Shown here piece by piece: positions 1 to 6,112 of a stretch of DNA of 6,112 nucleotides (its first letter is position 1; the number at the start of each line of letters is the position of its first letter). This DNA comes from Marinosulfonomonas sp. (GTDB lineage Bacteria; Pseudomonadota; Alphaproteobacteria; Rhodobacterales; Rhodobacteraceae): the NCBI GenBank assembly GCA_019090845.1, contig JAHRVD010000345.1, positions 1 through 6,112 of the forward strand, read 5' to 3'. The notes beneath the pieces are model-generated. The model was not told where the DNA came from. It ran no database searches and saw nothing but the letters and a program-made list of their open reading frames with translations. A program made the position numbers and the translations under genes.

Positions 1-935
1 CGGGTGAAACGCAGCTTTGACAGATCGCCAAATTCCGGTGTTTCATCCAGCGCTGCGGCTTCCTTGGCGACGCGTTCCTGAGCGTCTGGATAAAGTGCTA
101 GCAGATACAGCGCCCATGACAGCGCCGAGGCGCTGGTTTCATGCCCCGCCAAAAAAAAGATAGCCACCTGATCGACCATTTCGCCGGTTTCGAATAACTG
201 CCCGGTTTCGGGATCTGGGGTCGTCATGATCTTGGTCGCCAAATCATCAGGCGCAGTTCCCTTTGCGATCTGGTCGGCGCGCGCCGATGTCAAATCGCCG
301 ATCAGGGACCGTATTCGTCTGGCCGCCGCGCGAGTCTTGCGCCGGTGCAGCCTTGGTATCCAGCGCGGCATCGGCACCAACGTCGCCGGATTCAATATCG
401 GCTGGCTGCGCTGAAACTCTTTGAATTCATTGAACACCCGCGTCGCAACCTGATCAGAAATCGGGATCGAAAACAGGCTGCGGAAAATCACATCTGCCGC
501 CAGATGGCTGGTCACACCTTCAAATTCCAGCGGCCCGTCAGATTTTGCCAGACGGGAAACCGCCGCCTGCCCCGCAGCCGCGACCGATCCAAAAGCATCG
601 CGCAGCCGCCCGCCCTCAAACGCCGGATCAATAATCCGGCGCTGACGTTTCCATGTCTCGCCATTGCTCAGGAAAACCGAGTTTCCAAGCAACGGGCGCA
701 AGCCCTCGGCAATACGGTTGGATTTGGGGAAATCCATCGGACGCTCGCGCAGGACCGTATCAAGCAGATTGGGCTGGTTCAGCAGGTAAGACCGGAAAAA
801 CGGGGTTTTAAACTCTGCCATCCATGCCCGATAAAGGCGCTGTGGCTGCGCTGACAGGATGTCCTGACGGAACAGTCGAAAATATCGCCACAGTGATACT
901 TTGTCGGGCCGGGGCGCTGGTTTTGGCGGGTTCAT
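1..935 (-). CDS. cytochrome P450, N-terminal 311 residues (3' end beyond window)
   Basis: Heme-thiolate monooxygenase; substrate unknown. I translated the minus strand by hand from ATG 935 and the frame is open to base 1 without a stop or frameshift. Visible P450 signatures are the C-helix WxxxR (W95-R99, in GETWKRQRR), where the Arg usually contacts a heme propionate, and the I-helix oxygen-activation motif AGHETS (A263 to S268, bases 132-149). The sequence stops at residue 311 (LSKLRFTR), about where the K-helix ExxR should begin, so ExxR and the heme-Cys loop lie off the window; a usual bacterial P450 would need roughly 130-150 more residues. There is no N-terminal membrane anchor, so it is probably cytosolic. 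The start overlaps the upstream hydrolase stop as ATGA (932-935), implying translational coupling and a shared operon. No ferredoxin or reductase partner is visible. The family is certain; the subfamily and substrate are not. Confidence 0.95.
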   Translation of the reverse strand, partial: MNPPKPAPRPDKVSLWRYFRLFRQDILSAQPQRLYRAWMAEFKTPFFRSYLLNQPNLLDTVLRERPMDFPKSNRIAEGLRPLLGNSVFLSNGETWKRQRRIIDPAFEGGRLRDAFGSVAAAGQAAVSRLAKSDGPLEFEGVTSHLAADVIFRSLFSIPISDQVATRVFNEFKEFQRSQPILNPATLVPMPRWIPRLHRRKTRAAARRIRSLIGDLTSARADQIAKGTAPDDLATKIMTTPDPETGQLFETGEMVDQVAIFFLAGHETSASALSWALYLLALYPDAQERVAKEAAALDETPEFGDLSKLRFT

Positions 936-2155
936 GGAGCCATTGAAGTATAGGGCGAGGCGGAAACGTCAATCCGACTTTTGGAAGCGGGGCGGCCCCG
1001 GTAACGATCCGCCAATGTCAGTGGGCCAGCGGTTATTTGAAAATAATCATAGTCCTTGGGGCGATCAAAGGCGCAGAGATACTGGAAATGCAGCCGGAAA
1101 TAACGCCGCTTCAGCGCCTTCCATGTCTCGGGCGTCAGCGTCTGACTGAAAGCCGCCGAGATCACCAAGGGCCAGCGCCGATCCTGAGCCGCCACACCGC
1201 TAACTGAGACCGGATCACACAGAGCAAACGAACATCCATCGCCGGGTGCACTGACATCGACCCATGTGATGTCGGGCGTGGCTGACAATTCGTGCAGGTC
1301 GCGGCGCAGCTGGTCGGCTTTGGGCAGGAATGACACCATCGGCACGACCTGCCCCAGCGACAGAAACGCCAGCGCCGGTCGCCGGTGGGGGATTTTTTTG
1401 GCGCGCAAAATATCGGCCAGAATGTTGATCGCCAGATGCGCGCCTGACGAGTGGCCGACGATAAGAACCTCGTCCACATCCGAAGCCAGCGCCTTTTGGA
1501 TGCGGGCGCTGAACGCCACCAACCGCTCTTGCAATTCGGGCGGATTGGCACCCCGATGCCCTGCTGTGAAGGCATAATCATGCATCAGATAATAGGCATA
1601 GAGCCGACCGTCCTGTGCGCGAAACCAACGAAGTATCAACACGATAACCGGCAATGCGACGATCCAGCCAACATGCGGATAGGTCAGAGCGGAAAGGATT
1701 GCGCCCAGCATCCAGCCGATGGCGATCGCCACGATCGCCTGCAAAAGCAGCATGGCGACCGGGTACAGTGCTGCGATGACCGGCCCTTTGCGCAACCGCA
1801 TCAGCCGACGCAAAGCACCAGTGCTCAGGTATATCCACGCGGTCCTGAACATTTGGGCATATGTCGCCCCGATACCCGATTTCATCGAAGTTTTTACCAA
1901 ATCAGACCACGCCAGCACATCAACCCGCGCCTGCGTTCTGGCCCCGTCGATATCAGCGCGCACCGACCAGCCATAGCCAGCCTTGGGCGCGCCGGCTTTC
2001 ACCTCGATCTGATAGCCGGAAATTTCTGCCTGCCGCGCACTTTCCTTGCGATAAAGCTCGCGATAACGGCGCGGTGGATTGGGGTCATAGCCGGGAATAT
2101 AAAAAACCCGCCGTCGTTTGACCGTTGTTTTTTGCGCCATTCCCATGCCCGTCAC
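932..2155 (-). CDS. membrane-anchored alpha/beta-hydrolase-like protein (putative lipase/esterase)
   Basis: Probable serine hydrolase of 407 residues; I do not recognise a named family. A basic N-terminus (residues 8-16) leads to VFYIPGYDP (17-25), which looks like the first core strand with an oxyanion-hole loop. Residues about 124-157 and 162-177 are strongly hydrophobic and form a likely transmembrane hairpin. The nucleophile elbow GHSSG follows at 234-238 (Ser236, bases 1442-1456). Acid candidates are D300 and D306 (VDVSAPGDG). His356 is the only histidine after residue 288, so it is the best catalytic-His candidate. The catalytic part probably faces the cytoplasm. The listed start is GTG 2155; ATG 2146 or ATG 2140 would also keep the whole fold, and none has a clear Shine-Dalgarno, so the start is uncertain. 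It lies 47 bases after ccdA on the same strand, and its TGA overlaps the P450 ATG. Hydrolase class is likely; substrate is unknown. Confidence 0.8.
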   Translation of the reverse strand: MTGMGMAQKTTVKRRRVFYIPGYDPNPPRRYRELYRKESARQAEISGYQIEVKAGAPKAGYGWSVRADIDGARTQARVDVLAWSDLVKTSMKSGIGATYAQMFRTAWIYLSTGALRRLMRLRKGPVIAALYPVAMLLLQAIVAIAIGWMLGAILSALTYPHVGWIVALPVIVLILRWFRAQDGRLYAYYLMHDYAFTAGHRGANPPELQERLVAFSARIQKALASDVDEVLIVGHSSGAHLAINILADILRAKKIPHRRPALAFLSLGQVVPMVSFLPKADQLRRDLHELSATPDITWVDVSAPGDGCSFALCDPVSVSGVAAQDRRWPLVISAAFSQTLTPETWKALKRRYFRLHFQYLCAFDRPKDYDYFQITAGPLTLADRYRGRPASKSRIDVSASPYTSMAP

Positions 2156-2202
2156 TGATACGACGAACAGGTTAGTGGATCATTGCGTGGGATATAAGCT
2201 GA

Positions 2203-2955
2203 TTATCCAAGCAACGAGAGTGCTGGAAATGTTTCCAGTAACCACCATGAAAAATTAGTGAACGCGCCGGTGATAAGAGCAAGACCGACCAGCAACAGTA
2301 AAAGCCCCATGCCTTTCTCAATGATCCCCATGTGGCGCTTGAGCCGGTTCATAAGTTTAACCGACCGCTGCACAAAAATTGCCGCCAGCAGGAACGGAAT
2401 GCCCAGACCGGCCGCATAAAGCCCCAGCAGGAACGTGCCACGCGCCACCGATGCCTCAGACGCTGCCAGTGACAGGATTGCGCCCAGTTGCGGGCCGATG
2501 CAGGGCGTCCAGCCAAAGGCGAACGCCAGCCCCAAGACATAAGCCCCAAAGGCAGATCCGCCTTTATCGCCAGCATCCAGTCGCGCCTCGCGATCAAGAA
2601 TGGAAATCCGGAATACGCCCAAAAAATGCAGCCCGAATATGATGACGACGCCACCTGAAATACGGGCGAAAAGCTCTTGATTTTTAAGAAAAAAAGCACC
2701 GAAAGCCGAAGCAGTAAAACCAAGAAACAGAAACACCGTCGAAAGCCCCAACACAAAGAACAGCGCTGGCAGAATCGTGCGCCGACGCGCCGGTGTATCG
2801 CCGGTCATCTCTTGCATTGAAATACCGCTCATATAGGCCAGATACGGTGGCACAATCGGTAGGACACAGGGACTTAGGAAAGACAGTAAACCGGCCGTCA
2901 GCGCGATAAGCATCGCGGGCAGCAGACTGGCATCCATGATTTCGAAACCGAACAT
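2203..2955 (-). CDS. ccdA: cytochrome c biogenesis protein CcdA (thiol:disulfide interchange)
   Basis: Polytopic inner-membrane protein of the DsbD/CcdA family. Family members pass electrons from cytoplasmic thioredoxin to periplasmic thiol proteins such as the CcmG-type reductant used in cytochrome c maturation. With the start at ATG 2955 it has 250 residues, usual for CcdA. The redox pair is visible as LSPCVLP (Cys30) in the first membrane segment and WTPCIGP (Cys152) in the fourth. Six hydrophobic segments lie roughly at 12-33, 61-90, 100-116, 135-163, 172-195 and 213-233. The frame is open further up to a GTG at 3006, but those 17 extra residues (arginine- and tryptophan-rich) do not look like CcdA. 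ATG 2937 is an alternative start. A G-rich stretch lies about 13 bases before ATG 2955, but no ideal Shine-Dalgarno is present. It is the first gene of a possible ccdA-hydrolase-P450 run and is divergent from the TusA-like gene. Confidence 0.93.
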   Translation of the reverse strand: MFGFEIMDASLLPAMLIALTAGLLSFLSPCVLPIVPPYLAYMSGISMQEMTGDTPARRRTILPALFFVLGLSTVFLFLGFTASAFGAFFLKNQELFARISGGVVIIFGLHFLGVFRISILDREARLDAGDKGGSAFGAYVLGLAFAFGWTPCIGPQLGAILSLAASEASVARGTFLLGLYAAGLGIPFLLAAIFVQRSVKLMNRLKRHMGIIEKGMGLLLLLVGLALITGAFTNFSWWLLETFPALSLLG

Positions 2956-3050
2956 GCAACCGACATAGCCCCCCCACCGCCAAAGGTCACGGGCACGACA
3001 TGTCACATCTTAGTGGACAATTTGAAACATCCTGCCTAGGCCTGTGGCCG
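2956..3050. promoter_or_regulatory. divergent intergenic region between ccdA and the tusA-like gene
   Basis: These 95 bases must hold the start signals for both genes if the preferred starts are right. No convincing sigma-70 box pair stands out: TGGACA at 3014-3019 with TAGGCC 17 bases later is a weak plus-strand candidate, and TAAGAT on the minus strand (around 3007-3012) has no good -35 box. GTCAC occurs twice (2987-2991 and 3002-3006). A C7 run lies at 2969-2975. The role is inferred from gene orientation only. Confidence 0.4.
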
Positions 3051-3278
3051 ATGGAGTTTGACAATGATCTGGATGCGCTGGGGCTGTTATGCCCGTTGCC
3101 GGTGCTCAAAGCGCGCAAACGACTGGCCGGGCTTAAGGCGGGTCAAGTGTTGCGGATGCAGGCAGATGACCCGGCGGCCATCATAGATGTTCCGCATTTT
3201 TGTATAGAATCAGGTCATGAACTGATTGCAACGCAGAGCGCGGCGACGCATCAAATTTATTTCATCCGAAAAAAATAA
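3051..3278 (+). CDS. tusA: TusA/SirA-family sulfur carrier protein
   Basis: Small cytosolic persulfide carrier of 75 residues, the usual size for TusA. The N-terminal signature LGLLCPLPVLKARKRL (residues 10-25) contains the CPxP motif with Cys14, which carries the persulfide in this family. DVPHFCIESGHEL (46-58) matches the conserved second half, with an extra Cys51. TusA-family proteins accept sulfur from cysteine desulfurases and hand it on for tRNA thiolation, molybdenum cofactor enzymes or sulfur oxidation; which applies here cannot be read from the sequence, so the symbol is a family-level label. ATG 3051 is chosen because the open frame back to ATG 3000 adds 17 residues foreign to the family. 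The ribosome site is weak (AGG at 3038-3040). The TAA stop is also the first three bases of a terminator stem. It is divergent from ccdA and convergent with rne. Confidence 0.9.
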   Translation: MEFDNDLDALGLLCPLPVLKARKRLAGLKAGQVLRMQADDPAAIIDVPHFCIESGHELIATQSAATHQIYFIRKK

Positions 3279-3306
3279 CGCCGGGTTTCCCCGGCGTTAC
3301 AATTTT
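3269..3306. terminator. bidirectional intrinsic terminator between tusA-like gene and rne
   Basis: A perfect 10-bp stem, TAACGCCGGG (3276-3285) with CCCGGCGTTA (3290-3299), encloses a 4-base loop. Read on the minus strand as the end of rne, the loop is GAAA (a GNRA tetraloop) and the stem is followed at once by seven Ts (3275-3269), 15 bases after the rne stop: a textbook Rho-independent terminator. Read on the plus strand for the tusA-like gene, the loop is TTTC and the stem is followed by CAATTTT, a weaker T tract. The left arm includes the TAA of the tusA-like gene, and the minus-strand T tract is the complement of its final two Lys codons. Confidence 0.92.
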
Positions 3307-3314
3307 CGACTATT

Positions 3315-6112
3315 TTAGCGAGCCAGTGACCACCAGCCCTTTTTCTTTGGCTTGTCCGGATCATCCGGGATTGCCTCGGCAATTGGCGCAGAAACCACAG
3401 CCTCGGGCTCGCTCGATGCAACCTGCTGGGCGGCAACCTCTGCCTTTTCGGCCTTAGGTTTGGGCTTGGCACGAGTGCGCCTGGCTTTTGTCGGCTTGTC
3501 AGCACCATCAGCCTTTGCATCGTCCTTTTCACTGGTCTGCGCTTTGGGTTTGGCACGCGAGGCCCGTGGTTTGCGCTTTGGTTTTTCTTCCGCTGCAGGT
3601 TCTGCTGTAGCTTCTGCGCCAGCAGGCGCCTCTTCTGCCGCTGCAACATCTGGCGTTACTTGCGCGTCGCCTGCCTCTGGCACTTCAGCGGCAGCTTTGG
3701 CTCTTGGCGACCGGCGACGTGTTCGCTTGGGCTTTTCTTCCTTTGCAGGTGCCTCGTCGGGTCCAGGCGCCTCGTCGGGGGCGGATGACTCTGCTACGGC
3801 CTCGCCGTTTACTGTGGGTTGCTCAGCACTTTGTTGCACCGGCTGTTCCGCAGTTTGTTCGGATGAAACGGCTGCAGCCTCAGATACATCGGCGCCGTTA
3901 TTTTCTTGCCCGTCTGCGTTGTTGTTTTCGCCATTTCCCCCGCCGGAGCGACGACGACGACGACGACGACGACGTTTCTTGGGTGCTGGCGCGTCTTCGG
4001 CAGCCTCAGGTGCCTCAGTTGCCTCAACCTCGGTTTCGCTTTCTTCCACCTGCTCGTCGATTTCAGCCATCAGACCAGCATCAACCGACACCACTGGTGC
4101 GCTTACCTCGGCCACGATCCGGGTCGCGGTCTTGAATTTTTCGATAGAAAAATCGGGCGATATCAGGAACGGATCGGCTTCGATACGCACAGCCATTCCG
4201 TAACGCGATTCAATCTGGGCGATATGTTCGCGCTTGTTGTTCATCAGGTAATTGGCAATCGGCACCGGCACCTTCAACAGCACCTCACGCGACCGTTTGC
4301 GCACGCCCTCTTCTTCCAACTGGCGCAGAATATTCAGCGCCAGATTGTCGTCAGAACGGATCAAACCGGTGCCGTGGCAATGATTACACGGCTGGGTCGT
4401 CGCCTCGATCATGCCGGGGCGCAGACGCTGTCGCGACATTTCCATCAGGCCGAAACCGGATATCCGGCCGACCTGAATGCGCGCGCGATCAGTCTTCAGC
4501 TTATCCTTGAAACGCTTTTCAACGGCCGAGTTGTTGCGCCGCTCTTCCATGTCGATAAAGTCGATCACGATCAGACCGGCAAGGTCGCGCAGGCGCAACT
4601 GGCGCGCCACTTCTTCGGCGGCCTCAAGGTTGGTCTTGGTCGCAGTATCTTCGATCGAGGCTTCTTTTGTTGCCCGACCAGAGTTCACGTCAATCGCCAC
4701 CAGCGCTTCGGTCACACCGATCACGATATAGCCGCCCGACTTTAGCTGAACCGTCGGGTTGAACATGCTGGATAGATAGCTTTCCACCTGAAAACGTGCA
4801 AACAGCGGCAGCGCATCGGTGTAATGTTTCACGTTCTTTGCGTGCGACGGCATGATCATTTTCATGAAGTCTTTGGCCACGCGATAGCCGTTTTCGCCCT
4901 CAACAAACACCTCGTCGATGTCCTTGTTGTAAAGATCGCGGATCGAGCGTTTGATCAGGTCGCCTTCTTCGTAAATCTTCGCAGGCGCGATAGATTTCAG
5001 CGTCAGGTCGCGGATCTGTTCCCACATGCGTTGCAGGTATTCATAGTCGCGTTTGATCTCGGTTCGGGTTCGTTGCGATCCGGCGGTGCGGATAATCAGA
5101 CCGGCGCCATCGGGCACTTCGATCTCATTTGCGATTTCCTTCAGCTTCTTGCGGTCCGCAGCATTGCTGATCTTGCGGGAAATTCCACCACCGCGTGCCG
5201 TGTTGGGCATCAGCACGCAATAGCGCCCAGCCAGCGACAGATAGGTGGTCAGGGCGGCGCCTTTGTTGCCACGCTCTTCTTTGACGACCTGCACCAGCAG
5301 GATTTGCCGCACCTTGATGACTTCCTGAATTTTGTATTTGCGCGGGCGGGGTTTGCGCGGCTGGCGGATTTCCTCGGCTACGTCCTCTTCTGCGACCGAT
5401 TCAATATCGGCGTCTTTTTCCGAGGCATTCTCGGCTTTCGCAGGCTCTTTTTTGTCGGTCTCATCGTCCGTGGCGCCATCCGGCTGGTCGGGGGCGGTGC
5501 CCTCATTTTCGCCGGCTTCATCGGCAACGGCCTGGGCCACAACAGGTTCGTCTGCGACAGCTTCGTCAGCCGCTGGCGTTTCTACCGGTGTTTCATGAAC
5601 GGTGAAGGCGGGCGATGTGCCTTCCTCGACAACATCCGGCTTGTCGGTGCCAGCCTCGTCCAGATCAACGACATCCATGCCCTGAATTTCCGCTTCCTTT
5701 GACACCACTGCATCATCACTGACGGTGTCTGCGGCTTTAGTCTTGTTGCGCGACCGTGAGCGCGAGCGTGAACGTGAACGCGAAGACTTTGACTTGCGTT
5801 CTTCTTCCTCTTCGGCCTGCGCTTTGGCATAGGCCTTTTCGTCGGCCAGCAGCGCTTCGCGATCGGCGACAGGTATCTGGTAGTAATCCGGGTGGATTTC
5901 CGAAAAGGCCAAAAATCCGTGCCGGTTTCCGCCATAGTCGACGAATGCCGCCTGCAGCGATGGTTCAACGCGGGTAATTTTTGCCAGATAGATATTGCCA
6001 GCTAGCTGGCGTTTATTTTCCGATTCAAAGTCAAATTCCTCGACCTTGTTTCCGTCAACCACCACGACGCGGGTCTCTTCCGCGTGGGTGGCGTCGATAA
6101 GCATTTTCTTAG
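3315..6112 (-). CDS. rne: ribonuclease E (RNase E/G family), 5' end probably just beyond window
   Basis: Single-strand endoribonuclease and degradosome scaffold for mRNA decay and rRNA/tRNA processing. Numbered from ATG 6104, 929 residues are visible. The S1 RNA-binding domain begins near 37 (NIYLAKITRVEPSL), is split by a charged insertion of about 165 residues (86-250), then resumes (VQVVKEERGNKGAAL). R339-T340 correspond to the 5'-monophosphate sensor. Catalytic Asp472 (IDVNSGR) and Asp515 (IDFIDM) are 43 apart, as in E. coli D303/D346. The Zn-link CxxC is C573/C576. From about 685 the tail is disordered, rich in Ala/Glu/Pro with Arg/Lys blocks (709-719, 791-803, 841-855, 870-886), and ends KKKGWWSLAR; a GWW motif near the RNase E C-terminus binds PNPase in Caulobacter. 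Codons AAG AAA directly precede ATG 6104 in frame, so the true start is probably a few codons off the edge (M-x-K-K-M). It ends TAA at a strong terminator. Confidence 0.97.
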   Translation of the reverse strand, partial: KKMLIDATHAEETRVVVVDGNKVEEFDFESENKRQLAGNIYLAKITRVEPSLQAAFVDYGGNRHGFLAFSEIHPDYYQIPVADREALLADEKAYAKAQAEEEEERKSKSSRSRSRSRSRSRNKTKAADTVSDDAVVSKEAEIQGMDVVDLDEAGTDKPDVVEEGTSPAFTVHETPVETPAADEAVADEPVVAQAVADEAGENEGTAPDQPDGATDDETDKKEPAKAENASEKDADIESVAEEDVAEEIRQPRKPRPRKYKIQEVIKVRQILLVQVVKEERGNKGAALTTYLSLAGRYCVLMPNTARGGGISRKISNAADRKKLKEIANEIEVPDGAGLIIRTAGSQRTRTEIKRDYEYLQRMWEQIRDLTLKSIAPAKIYEEGDLIKRSIRDLYNKDIDEVFVEGENGYRVAKDFMKMIMPSHAKNVKHYTDALPLFARFQVESYLSSMFNPTVQLKSGGYIVIGVTEALVAIDVNSGRATKEASIEDTATKTNLEAAEEVARQLRLRDLAGLIVIDFIDMEERRNNSAVEKRFKDKLKTDRARIQVGRISGFGLMEMSRQRLRPGMIEATTQPCNHCHGTGLIRSDDNLALNILRQLEEEGVRKRSREVLLKVPVPIANYLMNNKREHIAQIESRYGMAVRIEADPFLISPDFSIEKFKTATRIVAEVSAPVVSVDAGLMAEIDEQVEESETEVEATEAPEAAEDAPAPKKRRRRRRRRRSGGGNGENNNADGQENNGADVSEAAAVSSEQTAEQPVQQSAEQPTVNGEAVAESSAPDEAPGPDEAPAKEEKPKRTRRRSPRAKAAAEVPEAGDAQVTPDVAAAEEAPAGAEATAEPAAEEKPKRKPRASRAKPKAQTSEKDDAKADGADKPTKARRTRAKPKPKAEKAEVAAQQVASSEPEAVVSAPIAEAIPDDPDKPKKKGWWSLAR
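3948..3974 (-). repeat. (CGT)8 CGC trinucleotide tract encoding nine arginines in rne
   Basis: Eight consecutive CGT codons (3951-3974) followed by one CGC encode R711-R719 of RNase E, directly after two lysines. The block lies in the disordered tail and is probably an RNA-binding arginine-rich patch. The pure triplet repeat could change length by slippage without breaking the frame. Confidence 0.9.
5748..5783 (-). repeat. six tandem Ser-Arg hexamers in the RNase E S1 insertion
   Basis: Six imperfect 6-base units (TCxCGx type, such as TCACGT and TCGCGC) encode SRSRSRSRSRSR, residues 108-119 of RNase E. It follows an acidic Glu run (98-102) and precedes a long Asp/Glu-rich stretch. The protein repeat is perfect, while the third codon positions vary. 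Confidence 0.85.

Noticed and set aside
345..854. Plus-strand open frame of 169 codons
   Set aside because: It is antisense to the P450, whose minus-strand frame is uninterrupted and carries family motifs; its Arg/Gln/Pro-rich product matches nothing I know.
1266..2158. Plus-strand open frames opposite the hydrolase
   Set aside because: Shadows of the minus-strand hydrolase with its GHSSG motif; no domain features of their own.
2156..2208. Terminator or promoter between ccdA and the hydrolase
   Set aside because: Only a 5-bp GGATA/TATCC pairing with a long loop and no T tract; the TTATAT box lacks a -35 at proper spacing.
2956..3006. N-terminal extension of CcdA to GTG 3006
   Set aside because: It would add 17 Arg/Trp/Gly-rich residues not seen in CcdA, and overlap the opposite open frame; ATG 2955 gives the usual length.
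3000..3050. N-terminal extension of the TusA-like protein to ATG 3000
   Set aside because: The family starts only a few residues before LGLLCPLP; 17 extra residues have no family support.
3352..5702. Long plus-strand open frames opposite rne (3352-4203, 3906-4745, 4824-5702)
   Set aside because: They are antisense to a clear RNase E with intact catalytic residues, their compositions mirror its codons, and none shows a recognisable domain or ribosome site.

Overview
The window most likely comes from a marine-type alphaproteobacterium of the Rhodobacterales (Roseobacter or Rhodobacter relatives). The best evidence is the RNase E. It begins like the Rhodobacteraceae enzyme, has a long charged insertion inside its S1 domain, and ends in a GWW motif typical of alphaproteobacterial RNase E. 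CcdA and the TusA-like protein also look alphaproteobacterial. The assignment comes from recalled family features, not a database search.

Layout, left to right. Positions 1-935 (minus) hold the first 311 codons of a cytochrome P450, which runs off the left edge just before its expected ExxR motif. Positions 932-2155 (minus) hold a membrane-anchored alpha/beta-hydrolase-like protein whose stop codon overlaps the P450 start (ATGA). Positions 2203-2955 (minus) hold ccdA, the thiol-reductant carrier of the inner membrane. About 95 bases of divergent intergenic DNA follow, then a TusA-family sulfur carrier at 3051-3278 (plus). A strong bidirectional terminator at 3269-3306 separates it from rne, which fills 3315 to the right edge (minus).

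How the genes relate. ccdA, hydrolase and P450 share a strand with gaps of 47 and -4 bases, so they could be one transcript. The hydrolase-P450 overlap makes translational coupling likely and suggests a shared small-molecule or lipid substrate. ccdA and the TusA-like gene are divergent, and both act in thiol or sulfur chemistry. rne is an independent housekeeping gene converging on tusA.

I see no mobile element, CRISPR array, tRNA or rRNA and no clear new system. The points most worth a second look are the hydrolase with a transmembrane hairpin inside its fold, paired with a P450; the RNase E insertion with six SR dipeptides; the (CGT)8 arginine tract; and the terminator that reuses the end of the tusA-like coding sequence. 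The rne reading frame stays open to the right edge with a KKM start-like context, so its true start probably lies outside the window.
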